From contig CM038710.1 in NCBI GenBank assembly GCA_021613375.1, positions 28,705,763-28,769,762 of the forward strand: 64,000 nucleotides of DNA. The letters run 5' to 3'. The notes under the pieces are model-generated. The model ran no database searches. It saw nothing but the letters and a program-made list of their open reading frames with translations, and had not been told where the DNA came from. Shown here piece by piece: positions 1 to 12,575 of this stretch (positions within the stretch are counted from its first letter, which is position 1; every line of letters starts with the position of its first letter). The stretch is from Megaleporinus macrocephalus (taxonomy: Eukaryota > Chordata > Actinopteri > Characiformes > Anostomidae). A program made the translations under genes and the position numbers.

Positions 1-205
1 ACACACCACCCAAATAATATCTGCTCTGTGGTGGTCTGGATCATTGAAGAACAGGGTGAAAGGAGGCTCACAGGGGGCTACAGAGAAACAGATGGACAGT
101 CTGTAAGTGTAGAACTACAAGGTGCACCTGTATAGTAAATGGACAGTGTGTGTAGATACAGGGAGATGGTTTTAATGTTATGGCTGATCGGTGTATATTC
201 ATATT
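1..205. repeat. Teleost interspersed repeat fragment in a znf335 intron
   Basis: The right end reads GGTTTTAATGTTATGGCTGATCGGTGTA across about 169-196, a sequence I recognise as the recurrent end of a dispersed fish DNA element. The preceding text, with CAGAGAAACAGATGGAC and GTGCACCTGTATAGTAAA, fits the same family. The left edge is cut by the window. From 206 to 857 I see only AT-rich intron. Confidence 0.5.
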
Positions 206-857
206 TGTTAAAGTTCAAAATGTTGCTATGTAAAATCATAAAGTGTGTGTGTATATATACAACCTATGAGTAAACATGTGCCAGATTACATGTGTTGTAT
301 TTTTTTTTTTTGTAAAAAATAATGAAATATATTAAATGAATAACATTAAGTACATAGCCTCTACAGAAAACATACTTAATGCACTTTGTAAATGACAATT
401 TTGGGAATATATTTGGATAAAATCCACTTTCTCTAAACAAAAGTAGTTTTTTCATGTTCGAAGTGTTGATAAATAGACATTTGCAGAAAAGACCTTATTT
501 AAATGTGGTTTTGTAGAGGATGTGTGGATTTGTTTATACATAGGGCGTGCACCCAATTCTGTATATGTGTGAATATGCGGTTGAAGATGTACGAGTACAG
601 GTCAGCACAAATTCCCTAAAATCTATTCAGCATTTGTATGTGCTAGATAAACAACTTGGAAACTATAAAAGCAGCTTTAAAAACAGTTGTGGCTACTGGT
701 ATATTTCCTCTGTGCTGTTACAGTGATTTTAAATAAAAGGGAGTGAAGATTCATGTAGAAGCATCAGTAATATTTTAGTTAAAGAGAGATGTGGCTACCT
801 AGTGGTTCAATCAGAGTCAGACTGTCCTCATAACTGCCTGCTTTGTTTGACGCTCAG

Positions 858-3800
858 GTGATCCTCCTAAAAAGCGAGGACGGGGAAGACCAAGGAAGGC
901 AGAGACGCTGGCACGACAAGTAGCAGAGGTGAAGAAAGAAGAGCCCCCAGAGGAGGAGGAAGATGACATTGTTGATGCAGGTGCCATTGATGACCCTGAA
1001 GGTTGGTGTTGTTTTATTGAGAGACCTTATTGCCAGTTTGCTAGTGTACGTGTTAGTGTAGAGGTTCTCAGTACTCGATTGACTGTACACGATGGAATTA
1101 TTCTTCTCTATTTATTTTGCTGTGTTTTTCAGGTGACAGTGATTATAACCCAGCGGACGAACAACTGAGGCCCCGGCCACCTCCACATCGGCCAGCCCCT
1201 CCCTCCTGTTCATCCTCTTCCTTCTCTTCTTCACGGAAACGACCCCGCAGGATGGTGGGCCCACCCCGCAAATTCCTTTTTCCCCAAAGTTATACAGGTC
1301 AGTAAGATAAACAACAGCACTTGACTAAAGAATTCGTTGTTAGCACTGAGGCCTTGATGTCTCTTTCACAGACTGAAAGGCAAAAAATGAAATTCCCAAG
1401 TTTAATATTCTAAAACAGCAATAACTTTGCGAGACCCACTGAATCACCATCCCTTATGCCATACCGAGTACGCCACTCCACAGACTAAATACACGTAGTG
1501 ACACATACATCACTGTTAATGGCAAACTATGTACTGTAAAGGCCTTTAAACAGCCATTTGATTCAGCAGTCCTGCACTTCCTTTCTGTCCTGGACAGTCT
1601 GTTAGTAGATGTTGAAATTTGCTTCATCAGTACTTCCTTGGCTGGCTTGTTTAAAGTACCTTGAACTTGTAGAGTATTTTTGTAGCTGCTGTCCAGTGGT
1701 TAACACGAAAAATACATTGATGTGTCTATGTTCATGACCCGGTGTAGTGGTTAGCACTGTTGCCTCACAGCAAGACGATCCGATCTGGGTTCGATTCCCT
1801 GTCTGAGCCGTTCTGTGTGGAGTGTGCATGTTCTCCCTGTGCTTCCTCCGGGTACTCCGGTTTCCTCCCACAGTCCAAACACATGCATGTTATGTTGATC
1901 AGTCACTCTAAATTGCTCGTAGTCGTGAGTGTTTGTTGGCCATGCGATGGACTGGCGACCTGATGCTGGGATTGGCTCCAGCCGCCCCTGAATTGAAGAT
2001 AATTGATAGATGGATGGATGTTCATGATATCATAATCTTCCTGAACCGGAAGAGATCTATAAACCTGAGACTATGTTGGCTTTTCAAAAGCATATGAAAT
2101 GGTAATATTTGGCTCAAAGAACACATGCCAAACATGTTTTTGAGTGGTTCTGGCCACTCCGCTCACATCAATTTTAAAAACTGGATGGTGCAGAGTTGCG
2201 AGTCCCGTTCATTTTCCTTCCAGTACTCTCCACAATGTCTCACATTATAAGGGAACATTACAGGAAAAGTAGGAACGTAACAGAGCTTTTTACTTCTTAG
2301 TTTATCGAGGTTTTATCTTGACTTCATGAAAAGGTTAAAAATTCTTCTTTGTCTTCCAAAATATTTCCATGTATTTCTTTTCTAATGCAGCATCATCAGC
2401 AGCAGCAGCAGCACCGGGGTCTCAGACAAGCAATACCACGGATTCTCAGGCTCCTGAAGAGGCCACTTCCTCTGGCCTGGAGAACGAAACTGCCTCACTA
2501 TCCAATGGCTGTGCCGCTGAGCCAGGCGTCAGCCAATCAGATTCAGAAAATAAAGACCCCTCATCCAACACGGGGCCAGAGGATGATGAGTTTTTTCCAA
2601 GGAAGCGAGGACGACCGTCCAAACGCTTCCTGCGAAAAAAGTATAAAAAGTATATAAACCGGAAGTAAGTTTCCTTGTTTAGATTCTCTCATCAATCACT
2701 CATCTTCTTTTGAAAAGTAACGACAGCAGCATGAATTCAAAGGTAGAAGCTTTCATTTAGTGTGGGCTCGTCTCTCTTTGTTTTTAAAGCAAGTACTACA
2801 AATCTCTCAAGCCTCTGCTGAGACCTCATAACTGCTGGATCTGTGGATCACGCTTTCTGTCTCAAGAAGACCTCCGCTTTCACGTGGACTCTCATGAGGG
2901 CAATGACCCCGAACGTTTCAAGTGCCTCCAGTGCAGCTACCGCTGCAAGCGTTGGTCTTCCCTGAAGGTAAGTAGGTTGAAGTAAATCTAAATAAAGAGA
3001 TGTTAATAGACGCATCGAAAATGTTGATTGCAGAAAATGATTCTACAGTAATGAGGATGCTCTCTATCCAGTTACATAGGGTCAAATACATTTTTAGGAA
3101 TAACTTTGATGTGTCTGCTTAATTGAATATGACTGAGATGTTACAATGATAATCAGAATATAATCATTTGAGTGAGCATATCTATAGCCGAACTAGTTAC
3201 AGTATATTTGTTGTTATTTTCAAAATACATGAAATATACTTCATATTAATATATCTATTTAATAATATTTAAGTCTACATTGTCAGTTATTCATTGTACA
3301 ATAAGACAGCTTATTCTACTGAATCCTGAAATGAGATAGACCGCATGAGCTCTGCTCTAATAACTCGGAAACATATTCAAAGTTCAGAAGTGTGCTGTGG
3401 TCCAACTGTTTACTAATCTCTTTTGCGTGTTGTAGGAACACATGTTCAACCACCAGGGTACCAAACCATACAAGTGTGACACGTGTGATTACTCGAGTGT
3501 CTACAAGAAGGACGTAATCCGGCATTCTGCTGTCCACAATAAAGACAAGTAAGACTGGATGAGGCTTTGATCATCAGTGTACTAAATTATAAATTAATTC
3601 TTCACAATATTACGTAAATGAGTCACATGAAGTACAATGAAGCAGAATCTCATATGAGTTTATTAACAGTGGGTAAAAATTTGCTGGTGGATTCAGTCAC
3701 TCTTTAATTCTGTCTTTCTCACCACAGGAGGCGGAAGACTGACGTGGTAAGACTTAGTATTCTTATTTCTTAACACCAACTTGCAATTTCACATCATAAT

Positions 3801-6800
3801 ATGAAGCACATCTGCTGAGTCAGTTTCTCAATTCATGACAGCAGTGAATTAGTAAAATAGCAGTTTGTCTCTCTGTGTTTTACAAACAGATGTTTATTTT
3901 TGTGACACCTTCTTTTAGTCATCTGAGTTTATGCAGTGTTGGGCTTTGAACTGTTTGCCATGCATCAGCTTTTTTTTTATGCGACAGCAGTCTTGTGATG
4001 ATGCTCTTCAGATTCCGAAAGTGTCTGAGTTCCCGTGCCCTATCTGCCACCGTGTTTACCCCATGCAGAAACGCCTCACTCAGCACATGAAGACACATAG
4101 CACAGAGAAGCCGCACATGTGTGATAAGGTATGAACACGAGATTAGCTTTCTTTGTTCCCGATAGAGATTTCCAGTGGTTCAAATATATTAATTACCAAA
4201 GAATGTCAGTCCTGTAGCAGAGAGTAGAGCACTCTGGGCTTAGAATGACTTAAGCTATTTTAACAGTACTGTGCAAAAGTTAGAGACCACCTTTAGTTTG
4301 TTTGAAATCTTCGTAAATGGCCTATAAGTACAAGTTATTCTTTTATTTTTCAGTGTTAGAAGAGACATAGAACTATATCCTTACTATACAGATTGCACAT
4401 GTGTTTATAATGTCTTTTGATATTATCCAGTATGTATTGTTCAGGCTTTGCCTTTATGACAGCTTCTATTCCATCAGGAGGCTTGCTTTCAGTTGTTGAA
4501 AGAAATGTTGGAGTTTGGGCTCCGGGGTGGCTTTCTTCTTATTTTCTTAGTAACAACATCTTAACAGCTACACATCCTTATAGACCCACAGCTTTGAAAG
4601 AAACACCTATAGATATTTTACACATCTAAAGCAAGAGTGAACCTTAATTTTTTTTTCTCTCTCTCAAAGATACAATCTTGAAGTACTATTTGATGATGAC
4701 AGTTTTGGTGGTCTGCCAGCTCTTGCACGCTTATTAGGAGGTCCTATTTTCTCTGTAGCTTTAAATCCAGTTTGAAAAGGTTTTTTTAATAGTTTTTTTC
4801 CCCATTCCTTAAGGAAGATATCTCTTCAGAAATAACTCCTAAAAAATTAATGACTTGTACTGAATAGCAGGTTTGACTGTAAATTCAATTAAAGAAGGGT
4901 GTTCTCTGACTTGAGAGTCAGAGTGCTTACTATTTGCCTTCAGTCTTTTTTCAGTGCTATAACCAGAGCAAGCGAAGAAAAAGTGTCAATTTCTAGTGAA
5001 ATTCATTTAAATATCTTCATTTTTCAGTGTGGAAAGTCCTTCAAGAAACGGTACACTTTCAAAATGCATCTCCTCACCCATATCCAGAACTGTGGAAACA
5101 GTTTGTGAGTTACCCTCCTCATATTTTTTACTTGATTTCCATTTTTTATACTACAAGTTCATATGGTAATTAAGTTTACATTGCTAACCTGGTGAAATTT
5201 TGTGTGTCAGGTTTAAATGTGAGTTCTGTGAGGTCACATACAGTGATAAGAAGCAACTGCTAAACCATCAGCTGTCCCATACCAACGACAAGCCTTTCAA
5301 ATGCGACTACTGCAAGTACTCCACAAGCAAAGAGGATTTCCTAGTGTCCCATATAGCTATCAAACACACTGGTGAGTTAATAAACTCTATACATAAGCAT
5401 TCACAATGAAGACCTGTTACATGGGTTGTATTGGCAAGGTCTGTGTTTGGTGTTCTACTTTGTTTTTACAGTTTCATTCTTCTTCACAGTTGTATTTTCT
5501 GTCTTCACATTAGTCACATTTTCTTTTGGAATTAAAACGAGATTATCGTTAAGGTAGTATGATAGATTGCTTTCAAAGTGCAGTGTTATCACTTGAGCTG
5601 GCACAAGCTAAACACATATACCACACAGACACATGAGTAATAAGAAGTATTTGCCACTTGTGTATACACACACACTAGTGAACATAGACACTAGGGGACA
5701 GTGTCTCCTGGTGCCTTGCCTGGAGCGTTGGGCAGCCCTATCCACGGCGCATGAGGAGCAACTTAGGGTTAAGTTCCTTGCTTAAGGGTACTTGTTTCAG
5801 GGGATCGAACCCATGACTGCAGTTGTGACAGTTTAAACTAAAATCCTTAAATCCTCAAAAGCGTTTCTGACCCCGCTCTTCATTTTCGCCTGTTCCTCAG
5901 GAGAGAAACCCTTTTCCTGTGACATGTGCCACTTCATGACCAAGCACAGGAAGAACCTGCGTCTGCATGTGCAGTGCCGTCACCCTGAGGAGTTTGAAAA
6001 GTGGAGCCAGGCCCACCCTGAGGAACCAGTACGGCGCCGTAGGAGACCTTTCTTTACCCTGCAGCAGATCGAGGAGCTTAAACAGCAGCATGAGAGCCAG
6101 GGCCTGCAGGGCACCATTGTGAGTTGTATATGTATATTGTATATGGAAATTGACTGAGGAGAACGACTAGAGGTTTGTCAGGGCTGCACAAATCTTAATC
6201 TTCTCACAATTTCTATAATCATCGCAATACTGGCATTTACAGCAGGATACACATTGTTGTGTACTGTTGGCTTTCTAACCAGTCTCAGGTATACTATGCA
6301 GACCAGATTACGTTTTTATAGTATAACGTCCATACTATATTTTGTCCTCTGGATATCGGTAGATCATCTTGCTTTATTTTCTTCAGGTGTCTGTGGACCC
6401 TCTTTCTCTTCAAACCATGGAGCCCATGGGGAATGCTTCTGTGTCCCAGGATGCATTGGGAAACACCACCATCATCTACGAGCAAGGTTTGGAGAACTCT
6501 CATTGTTGCACAGAGAGCTGTTAAATACATGTTGTAATCTATCACTTTGTAATATTTAATGCTGTGTTTTGTAGCACAGTCATCAGACCTGTCTGCCCAG
6601 AACGCTCTCGACCTTCTCCTCAACATGAGCAATGCTCGAGAGTTAGTGGGAAACTCACTGCAGGTACAGCACAAAAAAAACAAGTGTCTAAAAATGGCAA
6701 CTTTACATGAGAGGACAAAAACTGTCTTTACTTTCAGTATAAGTCACTGGAACCACAATTTTTTTCAAAGCTATTTTGAGGCATTTGCACTGGTCCGTTA

Positions 6801-9800
6801 ACCATGAATGGTTCACACAATGTACAGATGCTGAGAAAAATTTGAGAAAAATAGAGATGCATGTTTTTTTCTGGACAGTGATGATATGCAAAATGATCCT
6901 TCTGACCACTGATATTTACTGTGATCAAACAAAAGTAAATTATTTTGGGTAAAATAATGGATCTCAGTCTTTTCACCACAACACATTGCAGACTGACCAT
7001 TATGTTTTAATATTTTGCAAAACATCAGCATATATGTATCTGTAATTAATAAGCTTGTATGTTATTCAAATATTACAACACAGCGTAAAGTTTCGAGCAG
7101 ATGATTCTGAATGATTTTTGCTTAGCTGTGGAAGTTATCGACTAATTCAGCCTAATTAAACTGGAAAGATGTAAGCAATGGATTACAGAGTGATTTGATG
7201 TGAAGTGCTTTGAAGTTTGAAGCCTAAATTGTTCACAGCAACGTCCCAAGAGTTTAGTTCCTCTTAAAAACTTCCTCATATGAAGTCATTACATTATATG
7301 TTTATAAATACGCTGCCTGAGACATTGTTTTATGACAGTTCTGAGACGGATTAGCCTTAATATTTTGAGCTCAAATAATAATTTCATTATTATTGACATT
7401 ACATATAAACCTCAGAAAGCATGTGTAGGTTCCATTGATGCTTTGATTAGTAAATACAATGGGTGGATTTGCCCTGCAAGCCCTGTCTCTTTTTAATACC
7501 ATTAGCTGCTCTGAGATTTCCTCTCTAAGACCTATAGAGAAAACCCATTGGCCAGACCTAAGACCAGTTCAAAATTCATCAGTCACTAGCTTCTACCACA
7601 GTATCATTGTGTCACAGTATCACACCACAGTGTCTGATGTGTGTTTGCTGGTCTCCTCAGGTAGCTGTGCTGAAGTCCGAGGGGAAGACATTTGAAACAA
7701 GCTCATGGTCGGAAGCGGAGTCTGTAGAACAGAGTTCATCTCTGCAGCCTCAAAAAGTTGTGACATTCCACGTGTCTGAGAACGGGGAGACACTCGTCCA
7801 GGAGGCTTTTGAGACAGTGGCAGGAGCAGTGACTGAGGAGGAGGCTGCTGGAGAAGGCCAGGAGTTTACACAGATTGCTATCAGCTCTTTTGAGAGCGCA
7901 GGAGAGTTCAGTGTGGTGCAACAGGCAGCTGAGGAGATCCACAGCACTGGAACTGCTTATAGGTACTGATGATTACCATTAGCACCATCCCCAAACATAC
8001 ATTTTAGCAGAGTTTGGTGTCATCGTAGTGTCCTAGAGATCTCACAGGTCTTGGAAAACATCCCTGTAGTGTTTGGGGCTTTGGGTTGATCTTGTATCAA
8101 AACATTTGTGTGTGTGTGTGTGTGTTTGGCAGCACTGTGGAGGACAGCTCAGGTGATCCTCAGGCCGTGGAGGTGAGCACTGAGTCTGTGTCCATCTCCA
8201 CTCCACTAAAAGAAAACAAAAACAAGTTCTACCTGAGCTCCAGCTTGGCTGATGGGGTGCTACAGCAAGTGGAGGTGAGAGCATTTTATCATTCACAGTC
8301 TTGATTATTTATAATAAAACTGTTGGAATAATCTTTTAAACTAATTGTTATGTTATGTTATAAACAATAACAATTGTAAAAATCAAAATCAGTCAACCAA
8401 CATAAAATAATAATATACAATAATTTATAAAATTTGTAGAGTAATTTATGAATGTCTCACAGGAAGTTACAAATGTTATTAGCCTGATAATGTCATTGCT
8501 TCTATGAAAACGCAAAGAATTCTGGCTATAATTATAGCTCCATGCAGTTCATTTAGAATTTGAATGTTTTTACACCTTCCTATTATGTATTTAGTTGTAA
8601 TTATATAAACTTACACTAGCATAGCATATTAGAATAATCTCATTTTTATATTTTATAATTTTATTGAAATCATTGATGAAACTTTTGTATAGTATTGTAT
8701 CATTTATTAGTAGTTTTACTATTATGTTTCATATTTTTTGATGATTTCAGAATTTTCACTGGATTTTCATTTTACTTTCTTAGTCAAGACTTCCTCTCTC
8801 TTATACTGACTGAAATGTACTTTGAGCTGTATTTTATCTGTATGTTTAAAAGGTATTAGATGAATGAAGGTATTAGCTGAGAGCATCTCGAGATCAGCTC
8901 ATTGCTCTGCTATCTGAAAGAAAGAGCTTTAATTCTCTGTGTTGAAACTCTCCCCCTCTAGCTGAGCAGTGAGACCCCAGGCTCTCCATCCCAGAGTTCA
9001 TCCTCCCACAGCCAGCAGCTCAACACCAAGCGCTTCTCCTGCCGCGTGTGCATGGAGACCTTTCAAGGCCGTTCTGACATGGAAAACCACAAGAGGGCGC
9101 ATGTGGACCCCAACACGTTCAAATGCCCTGACTGTGAATTCACTGCTAACTCTTGGCCACAAGTGAAGGTATGAGTAGGACTCGTTCTGTGTGTGAAGCT
9201 ACCCTTAAAGTAAAAAACAGTCAGAGAGAGCCTAATGTTTACGCTATTGATAGAATAAACAAATATTGGTGTAGAAACAGATTTGATTGCTTATCCTGAC
9301 AGTGTCTACAACAAAATTGACCGTGTTTATCATTTGTTATTTATAGACTCACATGGCCATGCATGCCTATCTACGGCCACACAAATGCCCTCATTGCAGC
9401 TTCGCTTCCAAAAACAAGAAAGACCTACGACGCCATATGATGACACATACCAACGAGAAACCTTTCTCATGTGAAGTCTGTGGACAGAGGTAAAAACACA
9501 CGACCTTGGTTTGTACTAATGTTTGAAGAGTGTTACTGAGTATGACAGTTTACCCCACTGTGTGCTAAAAGAAAAGCTATTGAAGACGCAGCTGGTTGCT
9601 TAATATGCTTATTAAGAAAACTTACCAACCCCACATTGATAGTAAAGTTATCTGATTTGTGAACTGCTGTTGTCTGTTAGGATTTTTAATTTGCTGACCT
9701 TTACAGAAACTACTGAAAATCAGAAAAAGGCATCTTGTGGCATCGGGTCAAAGTAAACTGGAGAAGAAAGGGGAGGACTCATGCTTTGCAAATGCACATA

Positions 9801-12519
9801 ATAAGAGCTTAGGGCTGTGCAATATGACAATATAGTTAGTTATAACAATATGATACATCACTATACAATGCAGATTGTTTTTTATCAACATATGTATATG
9901 GTCAGTACTTGTAGAACACTGACCAACTGCACGTTTCATTATTAAGAGAACAAAATTAGTCCCGTTTAACTGGATTTAGTGTGGTGCAGTAAATGTTAGC
10001 TAGAAATTACTGTTTCACAGTTTATTTTATTTAACAGATCATATATCTGAAAAAAAGTATTTAGGTTGTATAGCATTAAAATTCCCTACAGCATGGCAAT
10101 GTTCTATCATATCAGCCACCTCCATTACAGTCCACAATCAGCAAATGAAATATCCGAAATCAGTTGAAAGTGAAAATCAACTTATTTAATTTCTAATATT
10201 TCTAACTAATATGCAGGTTCCGTCACAGTGAGAATGAGCAACTGCTGACCTTGGGCATTTAGAGCTTGAGTAAATATGGAGTTAAGACACTGAGAAAACA
10301 CTGAAAAGATATTTGGAAAAGATTGAATAAAAAGATTTTCCAGTCTCTGATACGTGTGCGTTTGTCCCAGGTTCAACCGAAATGGCCACTTGAAGTTCCA
10401 CATGGAGAGGCTGCACATGCAAGACCCTCCACCTCGTAAGCCCAGATCCAACAGCTCCCAACAGACCATCATAATCAACAGCGACGAGGAGGCCCTGGCA
10501 ACGCTGCAGAGTGAGTCCTGTAAATATGACTGACCTGCAGCAGAGATTTACAGATTCATTCAGATTCATGTTTTTCCTTATTATTGCAAAACCAATAATC
10601 AAGTCTGCCCTGTGTGATTGACCATGTATGATGTTGTTGGTTTAGAAGGTAGCATTGCTGGTGTTCTTAGGCTTTTATATAAATTTCTTTGTTTCTTCTG
10701 TTCTTTCCTTTTTGTGCAAACAGCTCTACAAACTGGTCAGACCGTGATCAGTTCAGAGCAACTGCAGCAAGCTTTGGAGCAAGAACACATCATTGTGGCG
10801 CAGGAGCAGGCTCTCTCAGACCAGGTACCAGCCTTCCACACTCCAGTTCTTGTTTCCTCTAATGCAGTCTATGTATATAAGTGATTGTTGGGATATTATG
10901 ATGCAGAAGTCATTGTTTTCCCCAACCTTGTATATTCAAATTGACTGGTTTAAATCTTCCACATTCACATTGCCTTAGGCACTGAACCTTGTGCTAGTTT
11001 CTTTATGACTCATGTATGAATAAGTGTCTTCTCTCGCAGGAGGAAGCTACATACATTCAGCAGATAACCACAGTAGATGGTCAGACTGTGCAGCACTTGA
11101 TGACTGCAGACAATCAGGTGGCAGAGGTACTGTACTCTTTTTATAGCATCATAATTCTCAGATCCTGGCCAATGTGTATAACTTACTGTATGGCTCCATA
11201 GGCAGTAATGTAAAAGAACGCTACATCTACTCCTGCTTTACTTTGATATTAATAACACAGCTTTTTTCCAGCAGCAGATATGTAAGCTGTTAGAAAAACT
11301 AACGAACTGTCATGACAGAAGTGTAAAAAGTATTTGTTGTTCCAGTATGATTATGGGGAACGACAATGCCTCAGTACTGATTCCTTCATATTGGCTATTT
11401 ACTTCATTCTGCCATGGCAAATCTTATGTTTAATACCTCCCAGGCAGAAAGAAGCCTTTCTAAGTCATCTCAACCCTGCGCTCTTCATTTCTTTTGTCAC
11501 TCAGGTCCAATATATAATCTCTCAAGATGGCGTTCAGCACTTGATCCCACAGGAATATGTAGTGGTGTCTGATGGCAACCATATTCAGGTCAGTATGCAC
11601 TTTGATAGATGGTCCTATTAAATTCGAGGGCTGTTGTTACCGTGGGATTTAATTCTGTATTTAGTATTTCTCATGTTTTCAAGATGCAAAAATCCAGTAC
11701 TTCAGTACATTTGTTACAGTTAGACATCCATGAACCTTGACCCAGAGTACAACAAACTCCAACTTTTTCCACATAGCCAAAAAGAAAAGATGCCCTAGAA
11801 AGAAAAAACAACATGTTAGGGAACTCTAAATTATTGGATGATGATAAAAATACTAAACGTACAAAACGTACTATTGATAAGGTATTGGCATAACGACATG
11901 GTGAATCATCTCAAATATTAAGTATAGTTATATTTATGGATTATGGATAGTCTCTGCTAAAGGAGTGGTTAAGTTTGGGAAGCTCAGATCTTAAAGTCTG
12001 CTTTTTGTAGTGAGTTCTGGATGTGGATGAGGATCTTTAAAACCAGCAATTCCATGGGGTTCTCCGTGCAGGAGGTCTTCTAGCTCCAAAAGCTCCAGCG
12101 CTTTTGAGATATGATAAGATAATCCTTTATTAGTCCCACAGTTGGGAAATTCAGTGTTACAGCAGCAAAGGGATAGCAATGCACTCAGTACAAACAATAG
12201 ATAAATAAGCAGTACAGTATATACAATATAAATAATAAAAGTCAAGAACTCTTAAAGATATATTTACAAATAATTGCACATATTTTTCCAAAATAGACGG
12301 CCATACATGAATGTCATAACTGTGGTTAGTTTGTGGTTTCAGATAATTAGCTGATTGTCTTTTGTTCTGTAGATGGAAGATGGGCATATTGCCCATATTC
12401 AGTATGAGCATGATGGGACATTTCTACAGGAACAGCAGGTAAATATATTAGCAGGTGCTTTTACTGAGGAGCAACACAGTAAGTAAGTTTACTGTTGGTA
12501 ATTAATTCTCATCCCTGTG

Positions 12520-12575
<56 letters not shown>

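Larger units (their letters stand above)
2790..5985 (+). other. znf335: znf335 finger cluster 1 (eight C2H2 fingers over seven exons)
   Basis: Eight fingers with CxxC and HxxxH or HxxxxH spacing. They begin CWIC (2790 exon), CLQC (split by the 2968-3435 intron), CDTC (3436 exon), CPIC (4012 exon), CDKC (split by the 4129-5027 intron), CEFC and CDYC (5211 exon) and CDMC (5901 exon). Several linkers are TGEKP-like, for example after the fourth and seventh fingers. Two fingers are interrupted by introns, so skipping those exons would destroy a finger. The cluster ends before a basic RRRRRPFF stretch and the [11 protein letters not shown] helix. Confidence 0.93.

Noticed and set aside
854..1090. 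Minus-strand open frame of 78 codons over a znf335 exon
   Set aside because: Shadow of the forward exon 858-1001, which has phase-matched splice sites and ZNF335-like acidic and AT-hook sequence.
6294..6683. Minus-strand open frame of 129 codons
   Set aside because: It covers two phase-consistent forward znf335 exons and an intron, and has no recognisable domain.
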